The notes beneath the pieces are model-generated. The model saw only the letters and a program-made list of their open reading frames with translations, had not been told where the DNA came from and searched no databases. Made by a program: the position numbers and the translations under genes. A stretch of 64,000 bases of DNA from Tigriopus japonicus. Its lineage: Eukaryota > Arthropoda > Copepoda > Harpacticoida > Harpacticidae. The DNA is taken from the NCBI GenBank assembly GCA_010645155.1, contig CM021323.1:11266825-11330824 (forward strand). Reading direction: 5' to 3'. Within the stretch, counting starts at the first letter, position 1; every line of letters begins with the position of its first letter. Positions 1 to 13,900 of this stretch are shown here, piece after piece.

Positions 1-375
1 ACAAGAGGGGATATGACAATTTTCGGGAGAGCACGGGAGATTCCTGAAAAGAGTCCGTTCCAATGGAGGCAATTGACAAAGTCGAAGAGTGACGACGACG
101 AAGGCGTCGTTGATGACGATAAACCCGTCGAGTTGTGGTGAGGGTGAAGGCCTTCAAGTTTGACGAACAAGGTTGAGGTAGATCCAGATGATCCTTGGAA
201 GGCTGTCCGGTCTCTTTTGGTGGTGGTGGTGGAGCTCCTCCTCCGATGATGGCCTTGTTGGAATTTGACGTTAAGGCCAGATTAGCCAAAGCCTTCAGCT
301 TACTAAGCCGATTCTGATTGGCTCGTCTTTGACGATTGAATTTCTGTGACACGCACGAAAGGCACCAGTTCAAGC
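1..375 (-). CDS. MAGI: MAGI scaffold, coding exon 6 (partial, linker before PDZ1)
   Basis: This exon is open for 125 codons to the window edge, and the other two frames are closed. It follows exon 5 through a pyrimidine-rich acceptor ending CTCAAG, with the exon starting at 375 in phase 1, which matches the upstream donor. The translation begins GLNWCLSCVSQKFNRQ. It has a five-proline run near residue 50 followed by KETGQ, then Arg-rich and Ser-rich stretches ending SRKLSYPLL. No folded domain is recognisable, so it is probably the disordered linker between the WW pair and PDZ1, which lies outside the window. The acceptor is AAG rather than CAG; a CAG acceptor at 344 is out of phase. The identity comes from splice continuity, not from homology of this exon. 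Confidence 0.72.
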
Positions 376-487
376 CTTGAGGTTGTGAGGGAAAAGGAAA
401 TGAACAATCAAGATCAAAATGCAAACACGCGGCAAGAAAATCAACCACGAGGTCAATTCTCCGAGTAAAAAAGAGAGCAAGCGTTAC

Positions 488-850
488 CTGATTTCGGTTT
501 CTGATCAGGACCGAGTTTTTTCACAGAGCTACTTTGCAAACTAGGAAGAGGCTGTGGCGCTAATGAGGCCTCTTGGGGCGTCCAAGTCGGTGGCCTCAGT
601 AAAGCTTGATTAGAGAGATCAGTGGAAGTGGAGGAAGAGGAAGAAGAAGAGCAAGGAGAAGAAGAACAAGAAGTGGACGTAGTGGAAGTAGTTGAAGGAC
701 TAAGAAGCGTGGTGGCTAACTCACAATGAGATTTCTTGACTCGTGGAAACGTCCCGGCGGGTCCATTGGACGGGGCCATGGGTGGGGCTGGAGGTGGGGC
801 AGGTCCCTGTCGAATGGCTCCACTGCCGTAGCTTGGAGCCACCAAACCAT
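488..850 (-). CDS. MAGI: MAGI scaffold, coding exon 5 (Ser/Thr/Pro-rich linker)
   Basis: A 363-nt exon with an acceptor TTCCCAG before 850 and donor CAG|GTAACG after 488, both in phase 1. The protein begins GLVAPSYGSGAIRQG. It has a Pro/Ala run (PAPPPAPPMAPSNGPAG), a Ser/Thr-rich low-complexity block, then RPPTWTPQEASLAPQPLPSLQ. No domain is visible. It is probably a flexible linker after the WW domains, with proline motifs that could bind SH3 or WW modules. The PPxY motif typical of WW ligands is absent. The serine run comes from AGA/GGA-type repeats on the plus strand, so this stretch may vary in length between individuals. Confidence 0.85.
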
Positions 851-2334
<1,484 letters not shown>

Positions 2335-2706
2335 CGTTGACTTGTCGATCGTTGTCTTCTTTGCCGTTGCCCAATCTGGTCTGATGATCCGAGCCCGAGG
2401 TCATCATTGAACTCGGGTCTTCGTCTTGGTCGTCTTCAGCCTCGAAATGCTTGGCAGTCATGGCCTCCACGTTCGAGCGGTTTCGACGTCGTTTGCCCTC
2501 GGAACTTGGATGAGCACCTGGAAAATTCACAGCTCCTTGAGAACCGCTTGTCGTCGTTGTCGAGGGAGAGGCATGGGTTTGGTGGCCTCCGCCACTCTGA
2601 TGCTGGTGGTTGTGTTCAGCTGTGCTTTGAGATCCTCCACCGGAAAGCTGATGGATGAGAGATGAAGTGGACTCGGATGGCGGTTTCGGTGTTCCGTAGT
2701 GGTTGC
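2335..2706 (-). CDS. MAGI: MAGI scaffold, coding exon 3 (guanylate-kinase tail and acidic linker)
   Basis: The acceptor TTTCTAG precedes 2706. The first codons read NHYGTPKPP, which joined to exon 2 give YDGNHYGTPKPP, the conserved end of the MAGI guanylate-kinase domain. The rest is a linker: His/Gln/Ser/Thr-rich, then a basic patch EGKRRRNRSNVEAM, then an acidic stretch FEAEDDQDEDPSS. The same order of basic KRN-type patch followed by acid run is seen in vertebrate MAGI proteins before their WW domains. The chosen donor is AACG|GTGAGC at 2335, phase 1, matching the acceptor at 1660. A donor 34 nt further on (2301, phase 2) also works with an acceptor at 1644, giving a net gain of six codons. 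Confidence 0.93.
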
Positions 2707-3247
2707 CTAGAAATATGACAGTTGATGGATTTAAGAAAACGTACATACAAAAGCTGGATAGTTAAATAAACTTGGCTCCTCGTTGGTTGACGGACCCGAT
2801 ATCTGGAAATGGAAATTTCTTTCCATCGCGATAAGCCGATTTGGCGCGATTCCAGAGGCATAATCTGATCAAGTTCATCCACATTCAAGTTTTCTTTTCT
2901 CTGACATTCCAAAACAAGCCCGAAAAGACGTTTGGAGGGAGTCTTATTTCGGACTTGAATGATGGCGATTCAGCCCATCCATCCATTCACTCGCCCTCAG
3001 GTCATGGAGTTGAAGGAATTCTTATTTTAAATGCAGGTTTCAGAAAGAGAAGGAATCGCTTTACTCTACTACCAACTACCGAATATTATTATACTGTGCG
3101 TTCAAGTGAGGCAGTTCTATACAAGAGTGGAAGTCAATGTTTTGCATTTAAGTGAGGAGGACCCGAAATACGACTCTTCTTGAATACCTTCAAGGCTAAA
3201 TTGAGCTACCAAACTTTTGCCACATCTTCACATTTTCAACTGGATAC
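2707..3247 (-). other. MAGI intron between the 3248..4169 ORF and exon 3
   Basis: A 541-bp stretch between the donor at 3248 and the exon 3 acceptor at 2706. The short open frames on either strand lack plausible starts or splice sites. I see no gene in it. Confidence 0.6.
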
Positions 3248-4169
3248 CTGTGCCAAAGACCCACGAACAGCTCACACTTTGCGAGCTTTGAGCTGAGAGA
3301 CTGCGTGAGGGTTGCAATCGAGAGACACGAGGCGGAAGAAAGGTTGTTTCTTGAGCCCGCCAAAGAGTAGAATCCGGAGAATCCAGGAAAACCTCATCTT
3401 GGGAAATGGTTTCAGGTGGACTTAATCCCCCACGGTGGCCATTAGAATCACTATCCGAGGGAGTGGGTTGCGATTGCAGGCCGTAGCCAAAGCTTTGAGT
3501 CTTCCTAAGACGCAATCGAGCCTCCAAGATATCTTCATGTCTAATGTCCAGCTGACTGCAATTTGTCATAGGCCTCAAAGGAAGATCTTGAAAGGCTGGA
3601 GACTCGCCTCGGTCACCCCCAAGTTGAATATTTGGGTCAGGAGGCAGAGGAAAATCGTCAAACTTGGGTGGTTTGGGCGGGAGAGGGGGCAAAGCTCGCT
3701 CTTGAATAGATGCCAAGTCGTGCATGGACTTGGGGCGTTTCTTCTTGGAACTACCCATCCACCTAGGCAGGGTAAAGCTAGAGGTCATGACCGGCGTGAA
3801 GCCCACAGCCGTGGGAGTGTCACCAATTGCCCAGGAATTATTCAGTACTTCAACTACGTTTTCTTCAGATTTTGAAACAGGGAGGTCACTGCTGTTGCTA
3901 GACGAAGTGCCCACGTGACAGCTCACAAATTGGGCTAGTTTCGTTTTGGCACGGAGAGAGCGAGCTCGCAGGTCAGCTGGGGACCAGTGAAATCGTAAGA
4001 GCAGATTAGATTTGTGGCGTTTGGTGGCCAGAGTGGTGGCTTTGGAGCTGGATCCGTGGATTTGATCACTCTTTCGTGGTTTGGTGGTTGACGTGAGAAA
4101 AAACGGGGGTAAAATTGGGACTGCTAGAGGCTGCTCAAGTTGGTGAAAGAACAACTCGGGGCTTAACAT
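3248..4169 (-). CDS. Putative alternative first exon of MAGI (Pro-rich, SH3-ligand-like)
   Basis: A 922-nt open frame starting ATG at 4169 (AACC before ATG, adenine at -3) lies in the intron between the guanylate-kinase and linker exons. It ends at donor CAG|GTATCC in phase 1, exactly the phase exon 3 accepts, so the join gives FGT-G-NHYGTPKPP. The 307 residues are mostly disordered. Near residue 145 there is a basic SKKKRPKSMHDLAS, followed at once by ALPPLPPKPPKFDDFPLPPD, a dense SH3-type proline motif, then Arg-rich ARLRLRKTQSFG and a Ser-rich tail. Such a transcript would encode MAGI lacking both PDZ0 and guanylate kinase but keeping the WW domains. I recognise no homologue. It could instead be an internal exon, but I found no good phase-1 acceptor. 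The coding nature is well supported by length; the join is inferred. Confidence 0.62.
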
Positions 4170-4690
4170 GGTTGAGTGAGTCCAAGGACAGGAGGAGAAT
4201 GGGAAGAGGTAGATGGAAATTCCAATTAAAGGGACAAAGGAGAAGGGTTTGGCAGGTTTTCTTGGTTCTTCCCTTTCTTCCGAGTCTCTTAAGCAGCGAT
4301 CGTTGTGATCATGTCAACCTATTCAAGCAGAAATGTCTGTGGAGGTTGTCTGTTTGATGGCCAGAATGCAAAGAAATGTGGATTGAGGACTTTGGTCTGC
4401 CAATACCCAGCTAGTCTAACAACTCATTCTCTATCCTTGCTCTAGGTTGATTGAAAGCTTCATCGTTATCATGGGATACCCTAAACTATCAGCACTTGGC
4501 TCTAGGATTCTCAATTAGAAATCGGAAAGAGATATGGATGGAGGAGGCCTCCCACTTGCCAAAATTGGCTCTTTAACACCCTTTCCAATGACTTTGGCAG
4601 GTCGATTTATCACCGTCATCTCAGAAACTGATCTCTTAGTTTGTTGTATTCCTTGGCTAATGAATGTCATCATCTCTCAAATGAACTCAC
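4170..4690 (-). other. MAGI intron, region upstream of the 3248..4169 ORF
   Basis: A 521-bp stretch between the guanylate-kinase exon donor and the start of the putative alternative exon. If that exon is real, this must hold its promoter and 5' UTR. A pyrimidine-rich run just upstream of the ATG on the minus strand is visible. I see no clear TATA box or other element. Confidence 0.4.
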
Positions 4691-4924
4691 CATCGTAAAC
4701 TCCGCTCTCTAAGAGCTCCCCAGATTTTTCGAGAGCCATGAACTCATCTTTGGACAAGAATGTGTAATCCGTGCCATGACGTTCCTCGGGTCTCGGAGTT
4801 CGAGTTGTGACGGGTACTGTTCTTAGGTAAAGGTTATCCCTGATAGTGTTCTGAAGTTCATGGTCCACTCCTCCTTTGGGAAATCTAGCGTTGAGGTACT
4901 GACGGAGATCTGTGGTTATGGCAC
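4691..4924 (-). CDS. MAGI: MAGI scaffold, coding exon 2 (truncated guanylate-kinase domain)
   Basis: A 234-nt exon with acceptor GCCAG at 4925 and donor GATG|GTGAGT after 4691, both phase 1. It encodes [60 protein letters not shown] and [18 protein letters not shown]. This is the MAGI guanylate-kinase-like domain: the GMP-site region ([13 protein letters not shown] and DYTFL) is present but the ATP-binding P-loop is missing. In this family the domain is truncated and works as a protein-interaction module, not an enzyme. It joins exon 1 to give [12 protein letters not shown] and exon 3 to give YDGNHYGTPKPP. The 5' partner may instead be one of several alternative exons. Confidence 0.97.
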
Positions 4925-7900
4925 CTGGCGAGAAAAAGAGAAGAAATCGAAAGGTAAGTGACATGTCATTCTCTGATAAATGAACTCGTGCTCAAACTGG
5001 CACCACAGACTCCTAATTTGGCTGATTCCACTTTGTGAAACCAAGTGACGAGAGAAACCTTGAAACCTCCTCTTCCTTCTCATAGAAGAACTTGCAACAG
5101 GAAGCCGAATTGCATTTAAACCCTCGTGTTATGTTATCTCCAATGAAGTTGAAGGACAGTCCATGAAAGTGCACTCGCAAAGCAACCATGGAACAAAAAC
5201 CGAATTAAATCTAGCCCCAACTTATCCACCGACGCGTTTAAGTCATGCGCGAATACTCATTTTTTTCTTGTTTTAGGCCGAGTTTAAGGGCAAGCAATAC
5301 CTCGATAAAATCAATTTGCTTGAGGCCTAACTAACTCTAGATAGCAAAAATGTTGAACAACTGTGGGGTAGCCATTCCCGTTTGTCACTTTCACTCCTAC
5401 AGACTAGTAATATATTGTGGTTCGATCATTTTGAATAAGCTCTGAAAATGAAATCCATAGCGTGAGTGACCTTTTTAACTGGTGGTTTGCATGTGAAGTG
5501 CCATTTTGTCGTGCTCAATTGAAGCCTCTCTCAATAGAATTTTACGATCCCATACGCACCCACCGAGCAATATGGATCCAACAGACTTTGTTTACCCACT
5601 ACAACGACTACTAATACTCGGGGCGTAGATTACGGGATAGTGTGCTTTCCTGGGATCTACATCATCTACATGCTTAGAAATGAGCAAGTGAGTGCTCGGC
5701 AGAGGCTTGGGATTGTACAGCGATGAGTCAAGCTCTTTTCACAGGGAAAAATGTAAACAATGCCAGAGCCTCGGAAGGAAATGATGGCCAATTTTAATTT
5801 CAAGTATTGAGAAGTGGAGGAAGACTCTCGAGTTTTCTCCAGTTGGAAGATTTTTATCCAATGCCGGAGCAGGTTCGTTATTTAAAGGAGAGAGAGAGAG
5901 AGAATCTTTTTCTATCGTGAGATTCTAAAGTTCGAATAAGAAGTAACATATTCTTTTTCCTTGTTATTCATGTTTTGGTTCATGAAAATGGAAACCATGA
6001 CTCAATTTACAACACCTTGCCTTTTAAGGCGATAACGGACATGTTTGGGATGATGAGAATTTCTCTCTCAAGATCCGTAGGATAATCAACCGCTTTGGCA
6101 TAATTAGGATTAAATCAAAGTCTCATTTAGACCAGACCTTGCCCAACTCTTTTAGTTAGAGTGTCCAATGCGTTTTCGATGAAGGGCGATGGGAAGCATA
6201 AATGAATAGAGGTCAAGGAGCCAGCCAGTCTCAGTGATGATGACTCCTAGATCAAGTTTTCAAACAATTACAACCAACTTTTCCCTAAGCTTTACGATCT
6301 CTCCCATAGTCTTAGATCTCAATTCAAACGCCTTCATAGATGATTCTTTTGATCTATTTAAAAAGAAGTTTGAAATCCAAACCCGAGGGTATTAAAAATT
6401 GGAGATTGGCTCAGCGTTCGTTCTCAAAAATATCTAAGTTTGGCGGCACGTTGGATTGCTCAAGCGAATGCAGCCAATGCATGGCTACCATCGCCACCAC
6501 AACCATCAGCACCATCAATCCGGCCAGCAATGCCATGTTAGCCGTCATTCTACCTGTCCAACCCGCTTTGATTGCAATAATGCGAGAGTGAAAGTTTTTT
6601 GGGCCTCTCAAAGAAGCCCGAGAATCTTGCTAGAGGTACAGCATTCACTCCATAGTACCCCATCCATGAAGGAATGATTTCTTGGCTACGAACGAGGAGG
6701 TGCTCAGGCAAGGCCGAATCAAGAGAAACTCGTCCGAGCTCATTCTGGACATTCTGATTGTGTACATTGAAGAACATTGGAGTGGATGTACATACGTACG
6801 TCTGAGCTGGAAATGCGTCACATTCTGGCCCCTTCATAGTGGCCACTCACCGCATGACACGGTCTAACTGTCTAATATGATCTCGTTCACATGCATCTTC
6901 CTTCCATTTCCCGGGAAGAAACAAGAGCAGATGTGACATTCGGTTCTAAAGGGGAAAAACGCATTCTTGAACAAGACCTCATTCACATGAACAAATGATC
7001 ATCTGTGTCATCGTGGAAGTGCCACTACTGGAGATAGAATAATGGCATCTCATTAAACCCCTCTGCTTTTATCCCACGACGACCATTAGATCATTGGCTA
7101 AATTCAATTTCAATCCATGGCAAGGTTTCTCCTCGAATCCATTGTGGTCTATTGGGTTTTGCTCAGAGATTGGATCGATTGGCGTAGTGAAGGAAACATT
7201 GGTAAATACCCTGGCGAGCTTATGATTGGAACACTACTGACGGCCTTGGAACAGATGAACCAATCTTGCTGTTCCAATGAAGCTCAAGGAAAAGTCGAAG
7301 AAAAGGCATTTTCTTTCTGGTTGTGAGTGTAAACTACATGTGCAATGATTTGTTATTGTGCACATCATGAACACATGGAAGAGTTTTTCTCGGTGCCTTC
7401 TTTGGTATCTGTCATTGGTTCACTCTGTGGCACAGCGGGTGTCTTTGTCACTGTTGTTGATGTCGCCAGACACGAGAAAGTGTCGCAACATCAGTTATCT
7501 TTCGATCTACTCCAGCTATTTTGGGCTTATCACGCACCCTGTTTTGTGTTTGTTCGATGAATTACTTCGACTTGTCTTTCATCTGGGCTGAAGATGCTTA
7601 GTCTGATGGACTGATCTCGCAGTCACATTCACTCCCCAACATGATCATTAGCATTCGAGAATGCAGAATGTTGTTGCATTCATGTTCTTCAAGAGTAAAT
7701 TTGTCTTTCCACTCTTGTCATACTGGGGATTTTTTTGTCCACCGACAGCCAAACTTCTAAAGCCGGGGAGATCTTTGTTGTCCGCACGACAAAAGATCGG
7801 CTGCTGGCTTTATGTTTGTTGGCCTATTTCAGAACTTAGTTCTATCAAGTTGAATTGGTCGAGCCTCGATTTTCGGGCTTCATGATCCCGGAAAGCAAAT

Positions 7901-10900
7901 ATTCAATAACGAGATGACATTGAAAGCACTTTAGGGCCCTCACATGCGAGGTTGCAACCAACAACTTTAAGCTCGATCGTGTACGCGTTTGAATGAGCCC
8001 GAAAGCTCGAGAGAAATGCATCCATCCTTTTTGGCATGGGGAAACAAACAGTGGAGCAGGCATAAAAGTGGATAGATAGAGCATCTCATGGTTGTGGCCA
8101 ATTTGTTGAGGGCCCTAATAGACCATTCAACATGATGGACAACGTCTTTCCCTCTCACCCGTCGTCAGTCAACTTTGATTCGGAAGTGAGTTGGTCGAAA
8201 TGCATTATTATGAAATCAGCGTCGGAAAATATGTGCAAAAACAGGAGCGGTAACTTCTTCATGAACACGATCTGCGTTGAAGTTAAGCTAGTACCGTTGA
8301 ACAAAAGAGTTCTTGATGGCACATGAGATCGAATTTCATCGTGTAAGCACTCAGAGGACCGTTAATTCTCAAATAGTGCATGCAAGTTGTAGTGTCTTTG
8401 CTTGCTTTGAAGCTTGGGATTACACTTAACACGTTTTACTTTTCCATAGAGCCCGATAGATTTTCATGGCATCTCAAACGAAGCTCTGATTCAATGGGCG
8501 TAATCAGTAGGAATAGAACCTTTTTAATGTTCAAAAAGGTTAATGCAAGGGTGATATGACCAGAGTGCCTTGACATTTTCTTGACGTTGCAGTTTCTTTG
8601 ATATGTCGGCCTCTAAACCGAACTCATCCCATTTGTTTCTAACACCTAAACAAGAGAAAGAGCTTGAAATTTGATCGCTGAGATTGCAAATGCCAGAAAT
8701 TTATTTTACGACACCAACTCATGAAGATTCAGCAATCGCTTCAAAGGTGATCGTGATTGAAAGATCTACCAAAATTGCATTTTTGGCACGAAACATGTTT
8801 TCCGCTACTTGGACATAACATGAGTAGTCAAGAATAGCTCATTTACTACCGACTCCATTGGCATGCCATGTTAATCAATATCATGAGGCATCTATTTTAG
8901 CACATTCTCTGCTCACTAAAACCAATTTCAATTCCACTTACAAATTATTTCTGCAATCTTTTTTTTCTTATCACAAATTTTAGCTGTTTAATTATATATT
9001 CCTTTCTTCTCATATATCCGAAAGGACCCTTAGGTTCAACTTGCTGTACTGAATTGGAAGCCCTGAAAACGGTAAAATCACGATTTGTCGTTTCATTCCC
9101 CACAGAATCCAGCGTCACTTCATTGTTCAGTGATTGATTTATTTGTTTGCTTCGCCAAGATTTACAAGGAAAAGCTTCTTACGAAGCATCAATATGAAAG
9201 GGTAAAACATACTTAGAAGTGAATTTTTTATAGCCTACTCTGAAGAAATAATACAATTAGAGCACTATCCTCCAAAATCTCTTCGTCGCATGAAAAACAA
9301 ATTCGAGATGAGATCATTTGTAGGTCGACCTCAGCGTTTGCCTCAATCCTGCTACTAAGTTCAATTTGGGCCTAACGAGGAAAAACGTGATTGACGCTTC
9401 TATCAATGATGTCATGGACTGTGAGGTCAAGCCTTAGAGAACGTGGGCAGAAAGGCCAACGATTTTGGATTAGGACAATTCAATTTTCAACCCTTTCAAT
9501 CAGTGTCATGAAAATAAGACCACACGTTACGTTCAGGGTAAATCGTTTTACCATGCGTCTAGTTGTTTTTTGATGTATCTGATAGTTTATGAGACATTTC
9601 TGCAAACGTTTAGGATCAACTCCTTCGCTTTGATTGTCTCTACAATTGAGGTGGCCTTAAGCTGGATAATTTCATGTGCTACGAGATGCATTCCTCTGTG
9701 AAAAATCTCAACTGTTGTGTTGATTTGCAACGCTTCGCAACAGAATGACACAAAAAGGCTAATCTTGTGATTAGTAAATATTTTAAGTTTTGAGTCTAGG
9801 AGGTATTGTTTTATGCATTTAGGCATTTCACGTTTTTTTGCAAAATGGAGAAACTTGGGACTTGCGTGAAAGGGTACTGCAATCGTGTTCAGAGATATTT
9901 TCTTGTGAGATATGGTACGAATCACACAACAGCCAAAATAATGGTAAAGAAAGTCCCACGAACTACTCACATTTTCAGATTGCGTCTGGATCGTGTCAAA
10001 TTGGCACCAAATAGAAAAGCAAAGCGCTAGTGTTATCCTTGATGAAGAGCTCGTCCATGAAGGTTTGATGTTAATCACTTCTGTCACTGAGACTGGCTTC
10101 AAGACTATGGAACACACAATCCCTGCCAGAGCTTGTCAGAAGAGCAGATGAAGGCTTACCGAGACTCACATGCATGCGAGACTTACGTAGTACAAGAGAC
10201 CTCGAACAGAGGATCTGGCTTCTAGTAAGGCATTTACTCTACTTTTTTTATTATTAACCCACCAGACAACATATCTCTAGGCTATCAGAACATTCAATGA
10301 AGATAAGGAATGTTAATATGCCGCTGACGTCTATGTGAACGGACGACATACTTGAAATACTAAAAAAAATACTTTTTGAAGCAAACTATTTCATTCCTTT
10401 TTCAATGTCTGGTCGTGGTAAATATGCCCTAGTCTACGTATGTACATGCTTATAGTAGTGGTGTCCTTAACATGGAGAGAATATTGATCAGAACGAAGGA
10501 AAAAGTGAGAAGAAGCCCTACATGGAACCGTACGTAGAACAAGGAAGCTCGAAAGGAACGTGTCAAGTGGCAAGGGGGACATACTCTCTTTCTTCTGGTC
10601 GTCTTCGGTTCCTTTTTCCTTCTGTCTTGGGCTTTTTTTCGAAGTGAGAGCGAGTTTCCCTCTCCTACTTGTCTTAGCGGCCTTATTTCGTCTGTGCTTT
10701 CCCGAAGGCATTGCTTGGCTCACAACTCATTGGGGTCTCCTCATTATTCATTGGCAACAACGTGCACTTCATCTCACCATTAATAGTTTTGTAGCAGCTC
10801 TGAATGAAGAAGCTCTTTCCATAAGGTCTGCTGTATATTTACATGGATCAATTATTGATTGACAACGCGTGGATTTGAATTTTCCGCGGTGGCATGCAAA

Positions 10901-13900
10901 TGCCAAGTCAAATGGAGGAAAACGAATGGCCGCAAAAAAATGCGATATCGGCAAAAAAGATGAGTGATGAGACCTTTCATCAAACAGGGACTGATTTCTC
11001 TCCTTCTCCCCTTTCCACCTCAAGGGAAATCCTTGTCCATATTTGCGGTCGAGAGTATTAGCATTCATTTTTCATTCACTACTACCTATATGAAGCCGTC
11101 AAGAGGTGCTTCTCGCACGTTGCTTCCTTCTTGAGTCCGATTTCAAGCAAAATTGCCTTCTCCTTTCATTCAATTCAGCGATTTTAGACTTGAACTTCTT
11201 CCGCCATTGTTCGGTGGTATTCCAAGGAGATCCTCGAATGAGAACCAGACCCAAAGAGAATGAAGCTCGTGGGAGTAAGTTCCTCATTTACCTTTGAAGA
11301 ATTCGACTTGGTTTATTCTCTTAGATATGAAAGTGAAACCAAGCTCCTTCTTTCTTTGGTAGTGATATTAGTGCTGCTCTTTCAGGACAGGCACACAACC
11401 TCAAGAAAAACCGGAGCCTACTCTCTAAGTTGGATTAAAAGTTGGTTGGACCATTTTGACTTGAAGGAAAAAATGAGATAAGTGTGGTACCAGTTTATGT
11501 GCGTCCTCTTTCTCACAAGAGCCTTTCAGCCTTGCTGTCAAGGTAGGTGTACGTACATACAGTGTTGTTAGTGTTACATGTGCCGTTGTTTGTCCCCCCC
11601 TTCCCAAGAAATAGTCTCGTTTCGTAGCCGCGAGATGCCATAAATCAGCGCTTGCAACTTCTGACTGAACCCATTTTTTTGAAATGGGAACCTGAATTCT
11701 CTTCCCATGGCGCCTCTTTTTGGAGCGTCTAATCCATTAATCCATTCCTCGTTTGTCCTAGCGTGAATGAGAGGCGCTTCTCAACTAACGGCCATTATTC
11801 CGTACACATACAGTGACTGACCACGATCTACTGTTTTGTATTAACGTGAGCTCATTTGCTTAAGACTACATTTCTTCCTCTCTTTTTTTGTTCATCCCTG
11901 TTATTTGGGGATCTCCTATGTATATTTGCTTTGATGGCATTTGAGAGCCATTGCCGGTGGTTGAATGATCCCATTTACGAGAGATGGAACAAAAATGGAA
12001 ATTTCTTCCATTCCTCTCAAACATCCCTGAATGCGTCTTTGGGTAAGTGAGGGACGGACGGACGTAAGATATAGAGTATCAAACCGCTCCAGAAGGAGGA
12101 CTTGGCGGACTCTGGAGGTTTTTTTTTTTTGCATTCGTCCATCTTTCAAGGGTCTCTTTTACATGTGGTCTGTGAGAGCCGTACATTTCAACCTCGACTA
12201 AAGGATCTCAAGGTGAAAACACGAGGCTTGTTTTTTGCCTTCCCTATGATCGTTCTGTTTCCTGTAGAGGGATTTCCGATTGTCACTAAGACCGCGGAGC
12301 TCTTTGATAAATATCTTTCAGAGTCCCAAAGACCGACATTGGTGTGGAGAGCGGGAAAGAGTCTTAAAAGGGGTCCATGCTGTCATCAATTAGACGTTGT
12401 CATCCTCACGATTTTGGGTTCAATTTCACCCAATCGGGAATGAAAAAGAGAGCCTCGCCCGTCACCCAGATACCTTCAATCTCTCACGACAGAGATAAGG
12501 CAGAGCTTGAGCTAGTAACTAGTTAATGTATATGCCTCTTTTGGTGTCATTGGCAGAGTTGAGAACAAGTCGCTTTGATGGGCTTGAGGCCTCAAGAGGA
12601 CTTGAACAATCGAACACGTCCATCTTTTCATCCCGATCTAGAAGATACGTCTGTTGAGACGAGCTCAGTATTGTTCCAAGGATAATCGAGAATCGGGACA
12701 TTCCTTCTTTCAAGACGCCTTTGAGAGCTGATAACGGAAGAAATGGAGAAATGTCTTTGTAGATGGCCCCCCTATTGAACATTCACTACCATTTGAGTTC
12801 TTGTCAAACAAAACCTTATTGGACCTTGATCCAAATGACAGCTCGTGTTATTTTCCAAAGATACTGTACTTAAAACCGACAAGAACGTTTGAGAACGGAC
12901 AGCTCCCATCTTGGGAAAAAAATCAATTGAAAAATGGTTTTCTCTTCAGCCTCTCCTATTGGAAAAGCTTGAAAATCTAGACGACGTCGTGAGAGGATCT
13001 AAGGACTAAATCCACAAATGGTTTGCTTCCTTTTCGATTTGGAATGCGAGAAAAGGGCTGACGTGGAATAAGCCACGGAACGAATGATCTTCAGATCTAC
13101 TTGAACTAATATTTGCCGTTCAAAGTGTGGTTATTATGCTTGCTTGTCATCATTCAACCCGCACTCAAAGGACAAGTTGCCACATCGCCACATCTTCATC
13201 AATCTGATGATGATTTGATAGACCTTGGAGCATCAACCAAGAAGATGGAAGGCAATACAAACACACTCCTACACTCAGATCAGAGAAGGAGCAGCCATCC
13301 TGTACAAAGTGCTCATTGATGTGCAAGAATTGGAGTTTGATCTTCGAGTGGTTTGAGGGGAATGAGCCTTGGCTGCCCCGAAATGCGACCAAAGAGCCTG
13401 GCAAAGCTCGACTTCGCAGCGAACTTTTTAGAGGGAGGGAAATTGATGGAATCGGGGATCAACTTTGGCTGCCCAACGGGCCTGACTGGCTTCAAGACAA
13501 GAGACCAAGTTTGAATATGAGTTGGTTGGAGGCCACTTTATTGCTTCCAATGAATTGTGTTCGAAGCCCCCTGAAGGTCTCTGCAGTGTGCACTTGACTT
13601 GACAACTCGCCAATCCGATTTAACGAGGATGACTAACTACCAATCCGAGCAAAGAGAGGTCGATCGATGAACGGAAGAGTAAGACTCACTCACGAGGATC
13701 TCTTACCTTTATGGATCACAAGAACGAAGAACCAAATGCAACACGATGATGGTGATGCGTTAGAACAGAACTACACAACCTTGAACATTCACTTCACGTA
13801 TTTCGACTGTCAGTGAGTTTTACTCATGAAAACAGTGCCACCAAAACGAAACGAAACCAAATGGCAGCTGTTCGCACTCAGGTTAGACTTGGGACACCGG

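Noticed and set aside
6411..6611. Minus-strand short frame with a hydrophobic Met/Val segment
   Set aside because: The hydrophobic run comes from a GATGGT/GGTGGC-like repeat; no other gene evidence.
9587..10117. 176-codon minus-strand frame and overlapping plus-strand frame
   Set aside because: Both strands are partly open, no splice context, no recognisable domain; I could not support either.
13113..13319. Plus-strand frame resembling a signal peptide (FKVWLLCLLVIIQPALKG)
   Set aside because: It would need a TTG start, is directly preceded by an in-frame stop, and has no acceptor that avoids that stop.
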